From positions 124,001-188,000 of the forward strand of contig NZ_MDZB01000074.1 in NCBI RefSeq assembly GCF_001816145.1: a stretch of DNA of 64,000 bases, read 5' to 3'. Under the pieces are notes generated by a model. The model saw only the letters and a program-made list of their open reading frames with translations, was not told the DNA's origin and did no database searches. A program made the position numbers and the translations under genes. This document shows, piece by piece, positions 56,087-64,000 of the stretch. The DNA is from Hymenobacter lapidarius. GTDB lineage: Bacteria > Bacteroidota > Bacteroidia > Cytophagales > Hymenobacteraceae. How positions within the stretch are numbered: position 1 is the stretch's first letter; every line of letters starts with the position of its first letter.

Positions 56087-57505
56087 ATGCAGAAACCCAG
56101 TATCCCGAAAGGCACCCGCGACTTTGGCCCGGCCCAGGTGGCGCGCCGCCAGCACATTTTCAACGTCATTCGCCGCACGTTTGAGTCGTTCGGCTTTGCG
56201 CCGCTTGAGACGCCTACGCTCGAAAACCTCTCCGTGCTGACGGGCAAGTACGGTGATGAGGGCGACCAGCTGCTATTTAAAGTATTGAACTCCGGCGACT
56301 TCGCCAAAGATGTAACAGGCGCTGATTTGGAAATCGGTAGCAAGGCCCTGCTGCCCAAGGTAGCCGAAAAAGGCCTGCGCTACGACCTCACCGTGCCTTT
56401 TGCCCGGTACGTGGCCATGAACCGCGGCACGCTCACCTTTCCCTTCAAGCGCTACCAGATGCAGCCCGTGTGGCGCGCCGACCGCCCCCAGCGCGGCCGC
56501 TACCGCGAGTTTTACCAGTGCGACGCCGACGTGGTGGGCACCGACTCGCTGCTTTGCGAAGCCGAAATCGTGCTGATGATGGCCCAGGTACTGAACGGCC
56601 TGGGGCTCGACGATTTCACCATCAAAATCAACCACCGCGGCGTGCTGCGCAACATTTACCAGGCGCTGGGCGGCGAAGGCCGGGAGTCGGATTTGTTTGT
56701 GGCCATTGATAAGCTCGACAAGATTGGGCGCGACGGCGTGACCAAAGAGCTGCTAGAGCGCGGTTTTGCCAATGCCACCGTCGAAACGCTGTTTGAGTTG
56801 CTGACCGTGGCGGGCAGCTACGAAGAGAAGCTGGAACGCCTGGTGGCGGGCTTCGTGACGGCCGGCGTGGAGCCCGACGGTCCCCGCCCCGATGGTGCCG
56901 ACGAGGAAGCCGCCGCCAGCTACCGCGGCTTGGCCGAGCTGGCCACGGTGCGCGACTTGCTCGTAGCCTCCGGCTTCAAACAGTTCGACCGGCTGGAGTT
57001 TGACCCCACCCTGGCGCGGGGCCTCTCCTACTACACCGGTTGCATTTTTGAAGTTAAAATCAACAACGTGCTGATGGGCAGCGTGAGCGGCGGCGGGCGC
57101 TACGACAACCTCACGGGCAGCTTCGGGCTGCCGGGTGTGTCGGGCGTGGGCTTCTCCTTTGGCGTGGACCGCCTCTACGACTGCCTGGAGGCGCTGGACC
57201 TGTTCACGGCCACGGCCGAAACGCCCACCCGCTGCCTCATCACGCACTTCGACGCGGCCAGCGGCCGGGCGGCATTGCCGCTGCTGGCGCAGCTGCGCGC
57301 CGCCGGCATCCCCAGCGAGCTGTACCCGGACGTGAGCAAGCTACAGAAGCAGTTCAAGTACGCCGATGCCAAGGGCATTCCGCTGGTCATCGTGCTGGGG
57401 CCGGAAGAGCTGGCGGCCGGCTTGGCCAAGATTAAAATCATGGCCTCGGGCACAGAGCGCGTGCTGCCGCTGGCCGAAGTAGTGACGGCCCTGACGGCAG
57501 AGTAG
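56087..57505 (+). CDS. hisS: Histidine-tRNA ligase
   Basis: 472 residues; class II synthetase. KGTRDFGP begins motif 1, YDLTVPFARYVAMN and QPVWRADRPQRGRYREFYQC are motif 2 with the ATP-binding Arg, LARGLSYYTGCIFEV is the histidine-specific loop and SGGGRYDNL begins motif 3. The last 95 residues are the anticodon-binding domain. The start at MQKPSIPKGTRDFG gives the family N-terminus and sits behind the promoter box. The gene is bracketed by inverted 81-bp repeats whose right copy begins three bases after the stop codon. Confidence 0.96.
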   Translation: MQKPSIPKGTRDFGPAQVARRQHIFNVIRRTFESFGFAPLETPTLENLSVLTGKYGDEGDQLLFKVLNSGDFAKDVTGADLEIGSKALLPKVAEKGLRYDLTVPFARYVAMNRGTLTFPFKRYQMQPVWRADRPQRGRYREFYQCDADVVGTDSLLCEAEIVLMMAQVLNGLGLDDFTIKINHRGVLRNIYQALGGEGRESDLFVAIDKLDKIGRDGVTKELLERGFANATVETLFELLTVAGSYEEKLERLVAGFVTAGVEPDGPRPDGADEEAAASYRGLAELATVRDLLVASGFKQFDRLEFDPTLARGLSYYTGCIFEVKINNVLMGSVSGGGRYDNLTGSFGLPGVSGVGFSFGVDRLYDCLEALDLFTATAETPTRCLITHFDAASGRAALPLLAQLRAAGIPSELYPDVSKLQKQFKYADAKGIPLVIVLGPEELAAGLAKIKIMASGTERVLPLAEVVTALTAE

Positions 57506-57508
57506 CCC

Positions 57509-57589
57509 CCGAACGACAAACTCCCCTCCTTTTTTAAGGAGGGGACATTTCAGCAACGCTGAAATTGGGGTGGTAAAGTCGTTGCACGA
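57509..57589. repeat. 81-bp element, right copy flanking hisS (inverted)
   Basis: Inverted partner of 55981-56061 with two mismatches. It begins three bases after the hisS stop. Its GGAGGGG hairpin could help end hisS transcription. Confidence 0.93.
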
Positions 57590-57661
57590 TGGCTGAACGA
57601 CCTCACCTGAATTCGTTCGCCCATCTTTTCACGACTGCCTCACCCCCATTTTCACTGCGCG

Positions 57662-57697
57662 AAAACTCCCCTCCTGAAAAAGGAGGGGAGTTTTTTC
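57662..57697 (+). terminator. Terminator between hisS and hutH
   Basis: AAAACTCCCCTCCT (57662-57675) and its complement (57681-57694) around GAAAA, followed by TTTTTT. The stem matches the CCCCTCC/GGAGGGG hairpin of the 81-bp element, so it may be a remnant of a third copy. Confidence 0.85.
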
Positions 57698-57733
57698 GTT
57701 CTTTGCCCACCCGCTTCACCCCCACCCCCTCGA

Positions 57734-59227
57734 ATGCCCACCCATACTATTTCGCCTGCCCAGCCCCTCACCTTGGCGGCGCTGGCTGCCCTGCTGGCTG
57801 ATGGCCGGCCCGTGGCGCTCGGCGACGATGCCAAAGCGCGCATCGCGGCCTGCCACCACTATCTGCACCAGCGCCTCTCCCACAATAATGGCCCGGTTTA
57901 CGGCATCAACACCGGGTTTGGCTCGCTCTGCAACGTGAGCATTCCGTTTGAGGCCCGTGCCCAGCTGCAAATCAACCTGATGATGTCGCACGCCTGCGGC
58001 ACCGGCGCTGAAGTGCCCGGCAACCTCGTGCGCCTCATGCTTTTCCTCAAAGCCCAAAGCCTGAGCTACGGCCACAGCGGCGTGCAAACTGCCACCGCCG
58101 AACGGCTGGTGGCCATGTACAACCGCGAAATGCTGCCCGTGGTGTACGAGCAGGGCTCCCTGGGCGCCAGCGGCGACCTGGCCCCGCTCGCGCACCTGTG
58201 CCTGCCGCTGCTGGGCCTGGGCGAAGTCAACTACCAGGGCTACCGGCTGAGTGCGGCCGACGCCATGAGCCTGTTCAGCTGGACACCGCTTGCGCTGCAG
58301 GCCAAGGAAGGATTGGCCCTGCTCAATGGCACGCAATTTATGCTGGCCTACGCGGTGGACGGCGTGCTGCGCGCCCAGCGCCTGGCCAACGCCGCTGATG
58401 TAATTGGGGCACTCTCGACGGAGGCATTCGGGGGCTGCGCCGACCCGTTTAGCGAAAACCTGCACCGCATCCGGCCCCACGCCGGGCAGGTGCTGGTGGC
58501 CCGGCGCCTGCGCGAGCTGCTGTCCGGCTCCGAGCTGCAGACCCAACCCCGGCTGGCCGTGCAGGACCCGTATTCCTTCCGCTGCCAGCCCCAGGTGCAC
58601 GGAGCCTCGCGCGACGCCTTGGCCTACGTGGCCCAGGTGGTGGAAACCGAGTGCAATTCCGTGACCGACAACCCCAACATTTTCCCCGACGACGACCAGA
58701 TTCTGAGCGGCGGCAACTTCCACGGCCAGCCCCTGGCCCTGGCCCTCGACCACCTGGCCGTGGCCGTGGCCGAGCTGGGCAGCATTTCGGAGCGACGGAC
58801 CTACCAGCTTATTTCCGGCCAGCGCGGCCTCCCCCAGTACCTGGTGGCCGAGCCCGGCCTTAACTCCGGCCTCATGATTCCGCAGTACACGGCCGCCAGC
58901 ATCGTGAGCCAGAACAAGCAGCTGTGCACGCCCGCCTCGGTGGATAGCATTGTGAGCAGCAACGGCCAGGAGGACCACGTGAGCATGGGCGCCAACGCCG
59001 CCACCAAGGCCCGCCGCGTAGTTGAAAACGTGGAACAGGTGCTGGCCATCGAACTGATGACGGCCGTGCAGGCGTTGGCCTTTCGGCGGCCAGGACGCAC
59101 CTCGGCCGCGCTGGAAAAGATAGTAGAAGCCTTTGGCCAGGAAGTAAAATTTGTGGGCCAGGACCGAGTACTGTACCCGGATTTACATAAAGCCGCGGCC
59201 TTCGTCCGTAAGTTTGACTGGCAATAA
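57734..59227 (+). CDS. hutH: Histidine ammonia-lyase
   Basis: 497 residues; converts histidine to urocanate, first step of histidine breakdown. GSLGASGDLAPLAHL carries the Ala-Ser-Gly triad (145-147) that cyclises into the MIO cofactor. YGINTGFGSL, NGTQFMLAY, QDPYSFRCQPQVHGA and QEDHVSMGANAATKAR are family blocks. The other hut genes are not in the window; the ureohydrolase at 22.4 kb could serve as a formiminoglutamase, but that link is a guess. It stands downstream of hisS but behind its own terminator. No clear promoter box. Confidence 0.95.
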   Translation: MPTHTISPAQPLTLAALAALLADGRPVALGDDAKARIAACHHYLHQRLSHNNGPVYGINTGFGSLCNVSIPFEARAQLQINLMMSHACGTGAEVPGNLVRLMLFLKAQSLSYGHSGVQTATAERLVAMYNREMLPVVYEQGSLGASGDLAPLAHLCLPLLGLGEVNYQGYRLSAADAMSLFSWTPLALQAKEGLALLNGTQFMLAYAVDGVLRAQRLANAADVIGALSTEAFGGCADPFSENLHRIRPHAGQVLVARRLRELLSGSELQTQPRLAVQDPYSFRCQPQVHGASRDALAYVAQVVETECNSVTDNPNIFPDDDQILSGGNFHGQPLALALDHLAVAVAELGSISERRTYQLISGQRGLPQYLVAEPGLNSGLMIPQYTAASIVSQNKQLCTPASVDSIVSSNGQEDHVSMGANAATKARRVVENVEQVLAIELMTAVQALAFRRPGRTSAALEKIVEAFGQEVKFVGQDRVLYPDLHKAAAFVRKFDWQ

Positions 59228-59340
59228 AAGCTTGGGGCTGGCGTAGAAGCAGCCGGGACAATGGCTGCCCGCCGGCCACCAGTCCACTGTGATAACTGGT
59301 CAAGAACAGAAGAGCCGGAGCCGTGTTTGAACTGGTGTTT

Positions 59341-61344
59341 ATGAAGGTAATGAACCGTTGTCTGTTGCTTTTCTGCCTGTGGCTGGGAGCTGGCTTGGCC
59401 GGAGCGCGGGCTCAAACCACCTGCGCGTCGCCCAATCAGCCCACATGTACCTTCACGGCCATCGATGTTGCTACCAACCAGCCGGTTAATGCCTTTTGCG
59501 TGGGCCAGTCGGTGCGGTTTGAGCAATGCCCTGGCCGCAACATTCCCCCTTCCCTGCTTTTTTACGGGGTGCTGCCCGGTTCAGGCACTACGTTTTTCCC
59601 CTCCTGCATTCCACCTAACCCGTTTACTTACCAATACACGCCCACCCGGGCCGAAGTGGGTGAAGTGACGGTTTCGGAGCTGGCCAATGCCGTAGGGGTG
59701 GGCTCGGCGCCTTCCACGTACTACGTGCGCACGTTCCGGGTATATGATAATGCCCCGCCCGCTTTCACTGTGGTGCCCTGTCCCAGCAATTCGGCCCTGG
59801 TTACCGTCACCGATGCGGTGTACGATAGCTACACGGTGCGCGTGGGCAGCGGCCTGGCCCAGCCCATTGCCCGCAATCAGCCCACGGTGGTGAGCGTGCC
59901 CGCCGGCGCAACGGCCGTTACGGTGATGGGGCAGTACTCGGGCACGGGCGTCTGCACGGGCGAGGCCACTCAAACCATCGCCCCGCTCCTGCCGCCCCAG
60001 GTTCCGGTGTTGTCGCGGCTGAGCCTGCAAGGGCCGCTCCCCGGCGGCACGGCCACGCTCACGCTGGGCCAGCTGCCAGCGGGCTACCGCTACACCTTGC
60101 AGCGCGCCGACGGCAGCGCACCCGGCGGCTTCCGTGATGTGGCCCCGGTGCCGGCCAACAGCACCAGCTTCACCCTGACAAACGCCGGGGCCGGCTGCTA
60201 CCGCCTGCGCCGCTCCGACCCGTGCGAGGTGGCGGTTGCGTTTTCGCCGCTCCTTTGCACCCTCAGCCTCACGGGCACTTCCACCCAGAACCGCAACCAA
60301 CTACTGCTCAGCGATGCCGGCACCGCCAGGGCGTACAGCGTTACCCGCAACAATGCGCCCCTGGGGGCATTCACCGTGGTAGTGGGAGGCCTGGAAGACC
60401 CGAATGTGGAGTGCGGCACCACGTACACTTACCGCGTAACGGCCACCCAGCCGGGCGGCGGCACTTCGGTCTCCAACGAAGTATCCATCACCACCCAATC
60501 GACCCTGCCGCCGGCCCAGCCCCAGCTGCTGGCCAGCTTCAACCTGCGCAATGTGGTGGAGCTTACTCCGCTTCTGGCCAATGGCCCGGTGCTCGCGCCC
60601 GGCAGCAGCCTGCGCTACCGCCGCACGGCGGCGGGGCAGCTGCCCACCAACTTTCGCACCGCCAGCAGCAGCGGGGTGCAGCGCGACTCCACGGCTTTTG
60701 CGGAGTTACTCGCCCAAACCCCGTGCTACTCGGTGCGCCTGCTGGACGTGTGCGGCAACGCCTCGCCCGAGAGCCTGGCGGCCTGCCCGGCGCTACTCAC
60801 CGCTACCGCAGCCGACCCCACCGGCACCACCACCTCCCTGACCTGGACGGCCTTCAGCGGGCCCTCGGCCACGGCGCCCGCGGTTTATACCATTCAGCGC
60901 CTTCTCCCCGATGGCACCGTACTCAGCAGCGTTCCCGTGACGGGCAACAGCTTCACCGACCTCACGCCGCCCACCGAACGGCAGGTGCTGCGCTACCGTT
61001 TGCAGATTAGCGGGGCCGGGCTGCCACCGGGCACGTTCAGCTACTCGAATGTGGCCATCGTGGTGCGGCAGCCGGCCGTGACCCTGCCCACGGCTTTCAC
61101 ACCCAATGGCGACGGCCTCAACGACGTGCTGGAAGTGAAAGGCCGGTACCTGCAGAACTACACTTTTCTGGTAGTGGACCGCAACGGGCAAGTGGTATTC
61201 CGCAGCACCCAGCGCGCCGAAACCTGGGACGGCACCATTAAAGGACGCGCGCCGGTACCGGGCACCTACGCCTGGCGTTTTCAGCAGCAAAACGAAGACG
61301 GCAACCCGTTTACAGCCACCGGCTCGGTCTCAATACTTAAATAA
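59341..61344 (+). CDS. Secreted protein with T9SS type B (gliding-motility) sorting domain
   Basis: 667 residues. Signal peptide (NRCLLLFCLWLGAGLAGARAQ), then Ig/fibronectin-like beta domains rich in Thr, Pro and Cys (CASPNQPTCTF near the start; VPVLSRLSLQGPLPGG; YTYRVTATQPGGGTSVSN). The C-terminus is the type B sorting domain: PTAFTPNGDGLNDVLEVKG, VVDRNGQVVFRS, YAWRFQQQ and GSVSILK. Exported by the type IX system, possibly attached to the surface. Function unknown. ATG codons at 59341 and 59350 are both suitable; an upstream GTG at 59323 is less likely. Confidence 0.9.
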   Translation: MKVMNRCLLLFCLWLGAGLAGARAQTTCASPNQPTCTFTAIDVATNQPVNAFCVGQSVRFEQCPGRNIPPSLLFYGVLPGSGTTFFPSCIPPNPFTYQYTPTRAEVGEVTVSELANAVGVGSAPSTYYVRTFRVYDNAPPAFTVVPCPSNSALVTVTDAVYDSYTVRVGSGLAQPIARNQPTVVSVPAGATAVTVMGQYSGTGVCTGEATQTIAPLLPPQVPVLSRLSLQGPLPGGTATLTLGQLPAGYRYTLQRADGSAPGGFRDVAPVPANSTSFTLTNAGAGCYRLRRSDPCEVAVAFSPLLCTLSLTGTSTQNRNQLLLSDAGTARAYSVTRNNAPLGAFTVVVGGLEDPNVECGTTYTYRVTATQPGGGTSVSNEVSITTQSTLPPAQPQLLASFNLRNVVELTPLLANGPVLAPGSSLRYRRTAAGQLPTNFRTASSSGVQRDSTAFAELLAQTPCYSVRLLDVCGNASPESLAACPALLTATAADPTGTTTSLTWTAFSGPSATAPAVYTIQRLLPDGTVLSSVPVTGNSFTDLTPPTERQVLRYRLQISGAGLPPGTFSYSNVAIVVRQPAVTLPTAFTPNGDGLNDVLEVKGRYLQNYTFLVVDRNGQVVFRSTQRAETWDGTIKGRAPVPGTYAWRFQQQNEDGNPFTATGSVSILK

Positions 61345-61493
61345 TTCGGTGGATTACACAACCTGGGGGCGCTGCGGCCGGTAAACCAACTGCGGCTGCT
61401 GGGCAACCTGGGAGCTTGTTCTGAGCACTTTCCCACCCTTCCCGTGTTATACCCCTACCGATTCTCACCACCTGACATTCGACCTTAATTATT

Positions 61494-61832
61494 ATGGCAT
61501 TCGACATCACCGGCATGATGGGCAAAGTGAAAGAGCTGCAGGATAAAATGCAGCAGGCCCAGCAGGAAATTCAGCACATTACCGCCACCGGCGAATCGGG
61601 CGGCGGCCTGGTGCGCGCCACGGCCAGCGGCCACCGCAAGCTCATCAAGCTCGAAATTGACGAATCACTGCTCACGCCACAGGACCGCGAAATGCTGGCC
61701 GATTTGGTAGTGGCCGCTGTGAACAAGGCCCTGGACGAAGCCGCCGAGCTGGCCCGCCAGGAGCTGCAGCGCAAAACCAGCGGCCTGATGCCCAACGTAC
61801 CGGGCCTCGACCTGAGCGGCTTTGGAGTCTAG
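61494..61832 (+). CDS. YbaB/EbfC nucleoid-associated protein
   Basis: 112 residues. MMGKVKELQDKMQQAQQEI is the N-terminal coiled helix, GGGLVRATASGHRKLIKLEI the central sheet and LADLVVAAVNKALDEA the last helix, all typical of this dimeric DNA-binding family. It binds DNA without strong sequence preference. In many bacteria it lies next to recR or dnaX; here it overlaps a glycosyltransferase gene by 11 bases. Confidence 0.93.
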   Translation: MAFDITGMMGKVKELQDKMQQAQQEIQHITATGESGGGLVRATASGHRKLIKLEIDESLLTPQDREMLADLVVAAVNKALDEAAELARQELQRKTSGLMPNVPGLDLSGFGV

Positions 61833-62871
61833 CGCGGGGCGAGCCGGCGCCTGCGCCGATGTTGCCATTGTGATTCTGAACTGGAACGGGGCTCATTTTC
61901 TGCGCCGCTTCCTGCCCGGCGTGCTCACCCACGCCGATGGCGCCCGCGTAATCGTGGCCGATAACGCTTCCACCGACGATTCGGTGGAGCTGCTGGCGCG
62001 GGAGTTTCCCTCGGTTGAGTTGTTGCTGCTTGACCGCAATTTTGGCTTTTGCGAAGGCTACAATCAAGCCCTGGCCCAGATCGATAGCGCGTTCTATGTC
62101 CTGCTCAATTCCGATGTGGAAGTGACCCTGGGCTGGCTGCGTCCGCTACGGAGCCTGCTGGAAGCCAGCCCGCGCATCGCGGCGGTGCAGCCCAAAATCC
62201 TGGCCCACGCCGACCCTACGTATTTTGAGTACGCCGGCGCTGGCGGCGGCTACCTCGACCGCCTCGCGTACCCCTTTTGCCGCGGCCGCTTTTTCGATAC
62301 ACTGGAAAAAGACCAGGGCCAGTACGACGACTCCCGGCCCGTGGCGTGGGCTAGCGGCGCGTGCTTCATGGTCCGCAAAACGGCGTGGCGCGCCCTGGGC
62401 GGACTGGAACCCGCCTTTTTTGCCCACATGGAGGAAATCGACTTTTGCTGGCGCCTATGGAATGCCGGCCACGAAGTGTGGTACCACGGCATCAGCGCGG
62501 TGCACCACGTAGGCGGCGGCACCCTCCCCAAAACCAACCCCCGAAAAACCTACCTCAACTTCCGCAACGGCCTGGCCATGTTGTACAAGAATGCGGCCCC
62601 GAGCGAGTTATTAGCCAGCATGTTCCAGCGGCTGGTGTTGGACGGCGTGGCAGGCATCCGTTTTCTACTTGGTGGGCAATTTGCTGATTTTTGGGCCGTG
62701 TTGCGGGCGCATTTCAGTTTTTACGGCAAGTTTGGCTATTGGCAGCAGCAGCGCCGCGCCGCCCGCCCACGGCTGACGGTGGCAGCGCGGCCAGGCGTTT
62801 ACGACGGCAGCCTGGTCTGGGCTTATTTTGCAAAAGGCAGGCGGAAATTCAGCGAGCTGGGGCTCAGGTAA
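61822..62871 (+). CDS. Family 2 glycosyltransferase (rhamnosyltransferase-like)
   Basis: 349 residues. VAIVILNWNGAHFLRRFLPG starts the GT-A fold, VADNASTDDS and LLLDRNFGFCEGYNQAL follow, LLNSDVEV holds the metal-binding DxD-type motif, and WASGACFMVRKTAW with MEEIDFCWRL form the acceptor part. It likely adds a sugar to a surface polysaccharide. No ATG is suitably placed: the best start is a TTG at 61822, inside the end of ybaB, which implies translational coupling. Confidence 0.9.
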   Translation: MESSAGRAGACADVAIVILNWNGAHFLRRFLPGVLTHADGARVIVADNASTDDSVELLAREFPSVELLLLDRNFGFCEGYNQALAQIDSAFYVLLNSDVEVTLGWLRPLRSLLEASPRIAAVQPKILAHADPTYFEYAGAGGGYLDRLAYPFCRGRFFDTLEKDQGQYDDSRPVAWASGACFMVRKTAWRALGGLEPAFFAHMEEIDFCWRLWNAGHEVWYHGISAVHHVGGGTLPKTNPRKTYLNFRNGLAMLYKNAAPSELLASMFQRLVLDGVAGIRFLLGGQFADFWAVLRAHFSFYGKFGYWQQQRRAARPRLTVAARPGVYDGSLVWAYFAKGRRKFSELGLR

Positions 62872-62934
62872 GGAATAGTGATGGGCCTGTGAACGAGGTA
62901 GAGACGAAACCTGAGAATTGCTCCAAACGAATTT

Positions 62935-62982
62935 CCCATAAGAAAGCCCCGGCTCACTCCTGAGTCGGGGCTTTCTTATGGG
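62935..62982. terminator. Bidirectional terminator between the glycosyltransferase and PspC genes
   Basis: 17-bp perfect arms (CCCATAAGAAAGCCCCG and complement) with a 14-base loop between two convergent genes. Confidence 0.85.
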
Positions 62983-63030
62983 AACAGGCGCTACTGATGT
63001 GCAACGTCGGGACGCAGTTGCGAAAATCGT

Positions 63031-63249
63031 TTACAAGTCCCACACCGTGCTGCGCTGCTGGCGCATGGCGCGGCGTACGTTCATCCAAAAAGCTCCCGCG
63101 AAATAGAGCACAACGGGGGAGCCAAAAGTGAAGAAGGAAGCATAGACAAAGGAGAGCCGGACGCTCCGGGTGCTAAACCCCCACTTCTGAGCGAGGGTGG
63201 AGCACAAGCCAAAAGACTGCGTTTCGAGGTAGTCGGTGAAGCGTTTCAT
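63031..63249 (-). CDS. Small PspC-domain protein
   Basis: 72 residues. The segment TLAQKWGFSTRSVRLSFVYASFF followed by a hydrophobic helix (GSPVVLYFAGAFWMNV) fits the PspC fold: a short amphipathic part and one membrane span. PspC proteins in other bacteria sense membrane stress; here no pspA or pspB is near, so a role is not assigned. The last 15 residues are basic. Confidence 0.75.
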   Translation of the reverse strand: MKRFTDYLETQSFGLCSTLAQKWGFSTRSVRLSFVYASFFTFGSPVVLYFAGAFWMNVRRAMRQQRSTVWDL

Positions 63250-63327
63250 GGGCGGTAGCGGCTAACGGAAAACGAATAGTCTGTGCTAAGATAAGGCCTG
63301 AACCAAGGCAAGGCAAGTGTCCTATCG

Positions 63328-63335
63328 TAATTTCG
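63328..63335 (+). promoter_or_regulatory. Possible -7 element TAATTTCG of the edge lipoprotein gene
   Basis: TAnnTTCG variant, 76 bases before the ATG at 63412; same form as the ppx box. Confidence 0.35.
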
Positions 63336-63411
63336 CCAGCTGGGGTCCGACTATTTTGGGGACTTTTACGTTGGTAGGGGTGGTTTTCGTTCTTCTGAGT
63401 TGCGCTTTTTG

Positions 63412-64000
63412 ATGATAAATTTTTCGCGGCCCTTCGCCCATAGTCTCTTATTTACCACCTTGTTGCTTTCGGCGTGCGCCCTGCCGCGGGTGCTGAAGCA
63501 GGCCGAAACCGGCCGCACGGTAACGGCCCGCCCCACGCCGCTCATGGCCTCGGGCGAGTCGGTGCCGTTTGAGGTGATAGCCAAGGTACCGGCCCAGCAC
63601 CTGCACAAAGGCATAGCATATGAGCTGCTGCTACGCTACCGCTACGAGCACGGCTTGCGCGAGGACACGCTGGGCCGCATCACGTTCACCTCGGGCAACT
63701 ACGTGTACGACGACGAGAAGAAAGGCCAGCTCGTTGCCATCCAAAAATTCATTATTCCCAACACGCCCGGCCGCAACCCCGGCGAGCTGCTGGCCCACGC
63801 CCAAGTGCGGGAATTGAAAAAGAACGGCCGCGTGCTGCGGGCCACGGACGATGTACGCGTAGCCCGCGGCATTGCCGACCCCGCCCGCCTCGTGACCCGC
63901 GAAGACACCGTGCTCACCTTCCTGCCCGAGCGGGCCAACAACACCATGAGCGGCACCCGCGTGCTGCCCTTCTTCTTCGATGAAAACCAGTGGTTTATCC
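63412..64000 (+). CDS. Lipoprotein of unknown function (5' part; runs off the right edge)
   Basis: The first 196 codons are present. The N-terminus is a lipoprotein signal (HSLLFTTLLLSAC, lipobox LSAC, C at about 22). After it come beta-rich segments: TARPTPLMASGESVPFEVIA, RITFTSGNYVYDDEK and ARGIADPARLVTREDTVLT. This layout recalls Bacteroidota lipoproteins in which a beta domain precedes OmpA- or TPR-type modules, but the deciding C-terminal part is missing. Likely outer-membrane anchored, facing the periplasm. No specific function is assigned. Confidence 0.7.
   Translation, partial: MINFSRPFAHSLLFTTLLLSACALPRVLKQAETGRTVTARPTPLMASGESVPFEVIAKVPAQHLHKGIAYELLLRYRYEHGLREDTLGRITFTSGNYVYDDEKKGQLVAIQKFIIPNTPGRNPGELLAHAQVRELKKNGRVLRATDDVRVARGIADPARLVTREDTVLTFLPERANNTMSGTRVLPFFFDENQWFI

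Noticed and set aside
57734..59227. hut operon together with hisS
   Set aside because: Only hutH is present, and a T-run terminator separates it from hisS; the adjacency of two histidine-related genes is probably coincidental.

Overview
The window is chromosomal DNA of a Bacteroidota bacterium, most likely a Hymenobacter-like member of Cytophagales. The reasons are: G+C near 60 percent; type IX secretion components and cargo (a PorT-like protein, a PorE-like OmpA protein, type A and type B sorting domains); Bacteroidota-only families (DUF4290 next to murA, DUF5606, DUF3109); and the Bacteroidota promoter element TAnnTTTG in front of about twenty genes. The genus is inferred from general knowledge, not from a search.

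Layout. 1-4.1 kb: the 5' part of a saccharopine dehydrogenase, cytidine deaminase, an esterase, an SDR oxidoreductase, porT overlapping ubiE. 4.3-10 kb: PorE-like OmpA protein, engB, a TonB C-terminal protein, DUF5606, fbp. 10-21.8 kb: aspartate kinase, enoyl-CoA hydratase, peroxiredoxin, waaA-rsgA, fasciclin lipoprotein, cyclophilin, DUF3109, uvrD, DUF4290, murA (active-site Cys replaced by Asp). 22-23.5 kb: a ureohydrolase and a YvlD-like membrane protein. 23.6-31.6 kb: a chemotaxis-type operon on the minus strand (poly-HAMP receptor, cheW with a frameshift, cheY, cheA, cheC). 31.9-39.3 kb: topA, a sirtuin, and a giant phosphoesterase-like / kinase-like / beta-barrel fusion. 39.4-45.2 kb: convergent ppx and ppk, gyrB. 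45.4-52.6 kb: a T9SS cargo protein, three tRNAs (Ser, Pro, Arg), a Bat-type pair (batC frameshifted), thiolase, a YwqK/MORN repeat protein. 53-64 kb: a TonB-dependent outer-membrane protein, hisS bracketed by inverted 81-bp repeats, hutH, a type B T9SS cargo protein, ybaB, a glycosyltransferase, a small PspC protein and the start of a lipoprotein.

The most unusual system is the chemotaxis-type operon. Its receptor has no membrane segment and carries ten head-to-tail units of exactly 92 residues, eight of them nearly identical, in the style of Nik1-type poly-HAMP sensors, ahead of a standard receptor signalling tip. CheA lacks the P2 domain, CheC has two intact phosphatase sites, and no cheB or cheR lies nearby. 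Other notable points are the three-part outer-membrane fusion with degenerate phosphoesterase motifs, at least seven genes whose promoter box abuts the start codon (leaderless or nearly so), and several families of small intergenic palindromes.

Limits: everything was read by eye. No database search, structure prediction or alignment was run. Two apparent frameshifts (cheW, batC) sit at G runs and may be assembly errors.
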